A stretch of 6,582 bases of DNA, taken from the NCBI GenBank assembly GCA_937910975.1, contig CALEMZ010000007.1, forward strand, positions 1 to 6,582, written 5' to 3'. This DNA is from an uncultured Pseudorhodobacter sp. GTDB taxonomy: Bacteria; Pseudomonadota; Alphaproteobacteria; Rhodobacterales; Rhodobacteraceae. Positions 6,533-6,582 of this stretch are shown in pieces (positions within the stretch are counted from its first letter, which is position 1; each line of letters begins with the position of its first letter). The translations under genes and the position numbers were made by a program. Under the pieces are notes generated by a model. That model was given only the letters and a program-made list of their open reading frames with translations. It was not told the DNA's origin and did no database searches.

Positions 6533-6582
6533 TCAGGGTTTGGCGACCCCAGCCCGTGCGGCCTCATGATCGGCCCATACCC
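6533..6582 (-). CDS. C-terminal end of a probable N-acetylmuramoyl-L-alanine amidase (AmiC type), cut by window edge
   Basis: Only the last 15 codons are in the window: VWADHEAARAGVAKP followed by TGA. The tail resembles the C-terminus of periplasmic N-acetylmuramoyl-L-alanine amidases of Rhodobacterales, which cleave the lactyl-L-alanine bond to split septal peptidoglycan. In many alphaproteobacteria the amidase gene lies directly upstream of mrcA on the same strand, as here (129-base gap). No domain or catalytic residue is visible, so identity rests on the short tail and gene order. The real coding status is likely, the family name less so. Confidence 0.55.
   Translation of the reverse strand, partial: VWADHEAARAGVAKP

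Overview
The window reads like chromosomal backbone of an alphaproteobacterium, most likely a Rhodobacterales (Roseobacter-type) species. The grounds are the amidase / PBP1A / RF2 gene order, the overlapping M23 peptidase-bactofilin pair, alphaproteobacterial wording in RF2 (SPY where E. coli has SPF, no frameshift site), a DUF2189 membrane protein, and moderately GC-rich codon use. This assignment comes from remembered family features, not a database search. I see no mobile element, CRISPR array, tRNA or rRNA.

Layout. Plus strand, left end: the 3' part of a membrane-anchored, coiled-coil M23 (LytM-type) peptidoglycan endopeptidase (1-1106, open at the left edge) overlaps by 11 bases a complete bactofilin gene (1096-1647). 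A strong hairpin at 1673-1696 closes this operon. The other genes are on the minus strand. A DUF2189 polytopic membrane protein (1714-2490) converges on the bactofilin. Upstream of it lie prfB, peptide chain release factor 2 (2577-3704), then mrcA, the bifunctional class A penicillin-binding protein PBP1A (3848-6403), and finally the last 15 codons of what is probably an N-acetylmuramoyl-L-alanine amidase (6533-6582). Gaps between genes are all under 150 bases and hold candidate promoters and hairpins, with no further genes.

How it fits together. Four of the six genes concern peptidoglycan: a glycosyltransferase/transpeptidase that builds it (PBP1A), an amidase and an endopeptidase that cut it, and a bactofilin scaffold that in related bacteria positions such enzymes at the membrane. 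prfB is a translation housekeeping gene that commonly sits next to mrcA in this lineage. It appears to have its own promoter, and mrcA also has a convincing sigma-70-like promoter between it and the amidase gene.

The window is mostly conserved core genome. I did not find an undescribed system. The points most worth a second look are the M23/bactofilin overlap, which falls on the bactofilin membrane-targeting peptide, the likely overlong mrcA start, and a four-cysteine pattern in the PBP1A transpeptidase domain.
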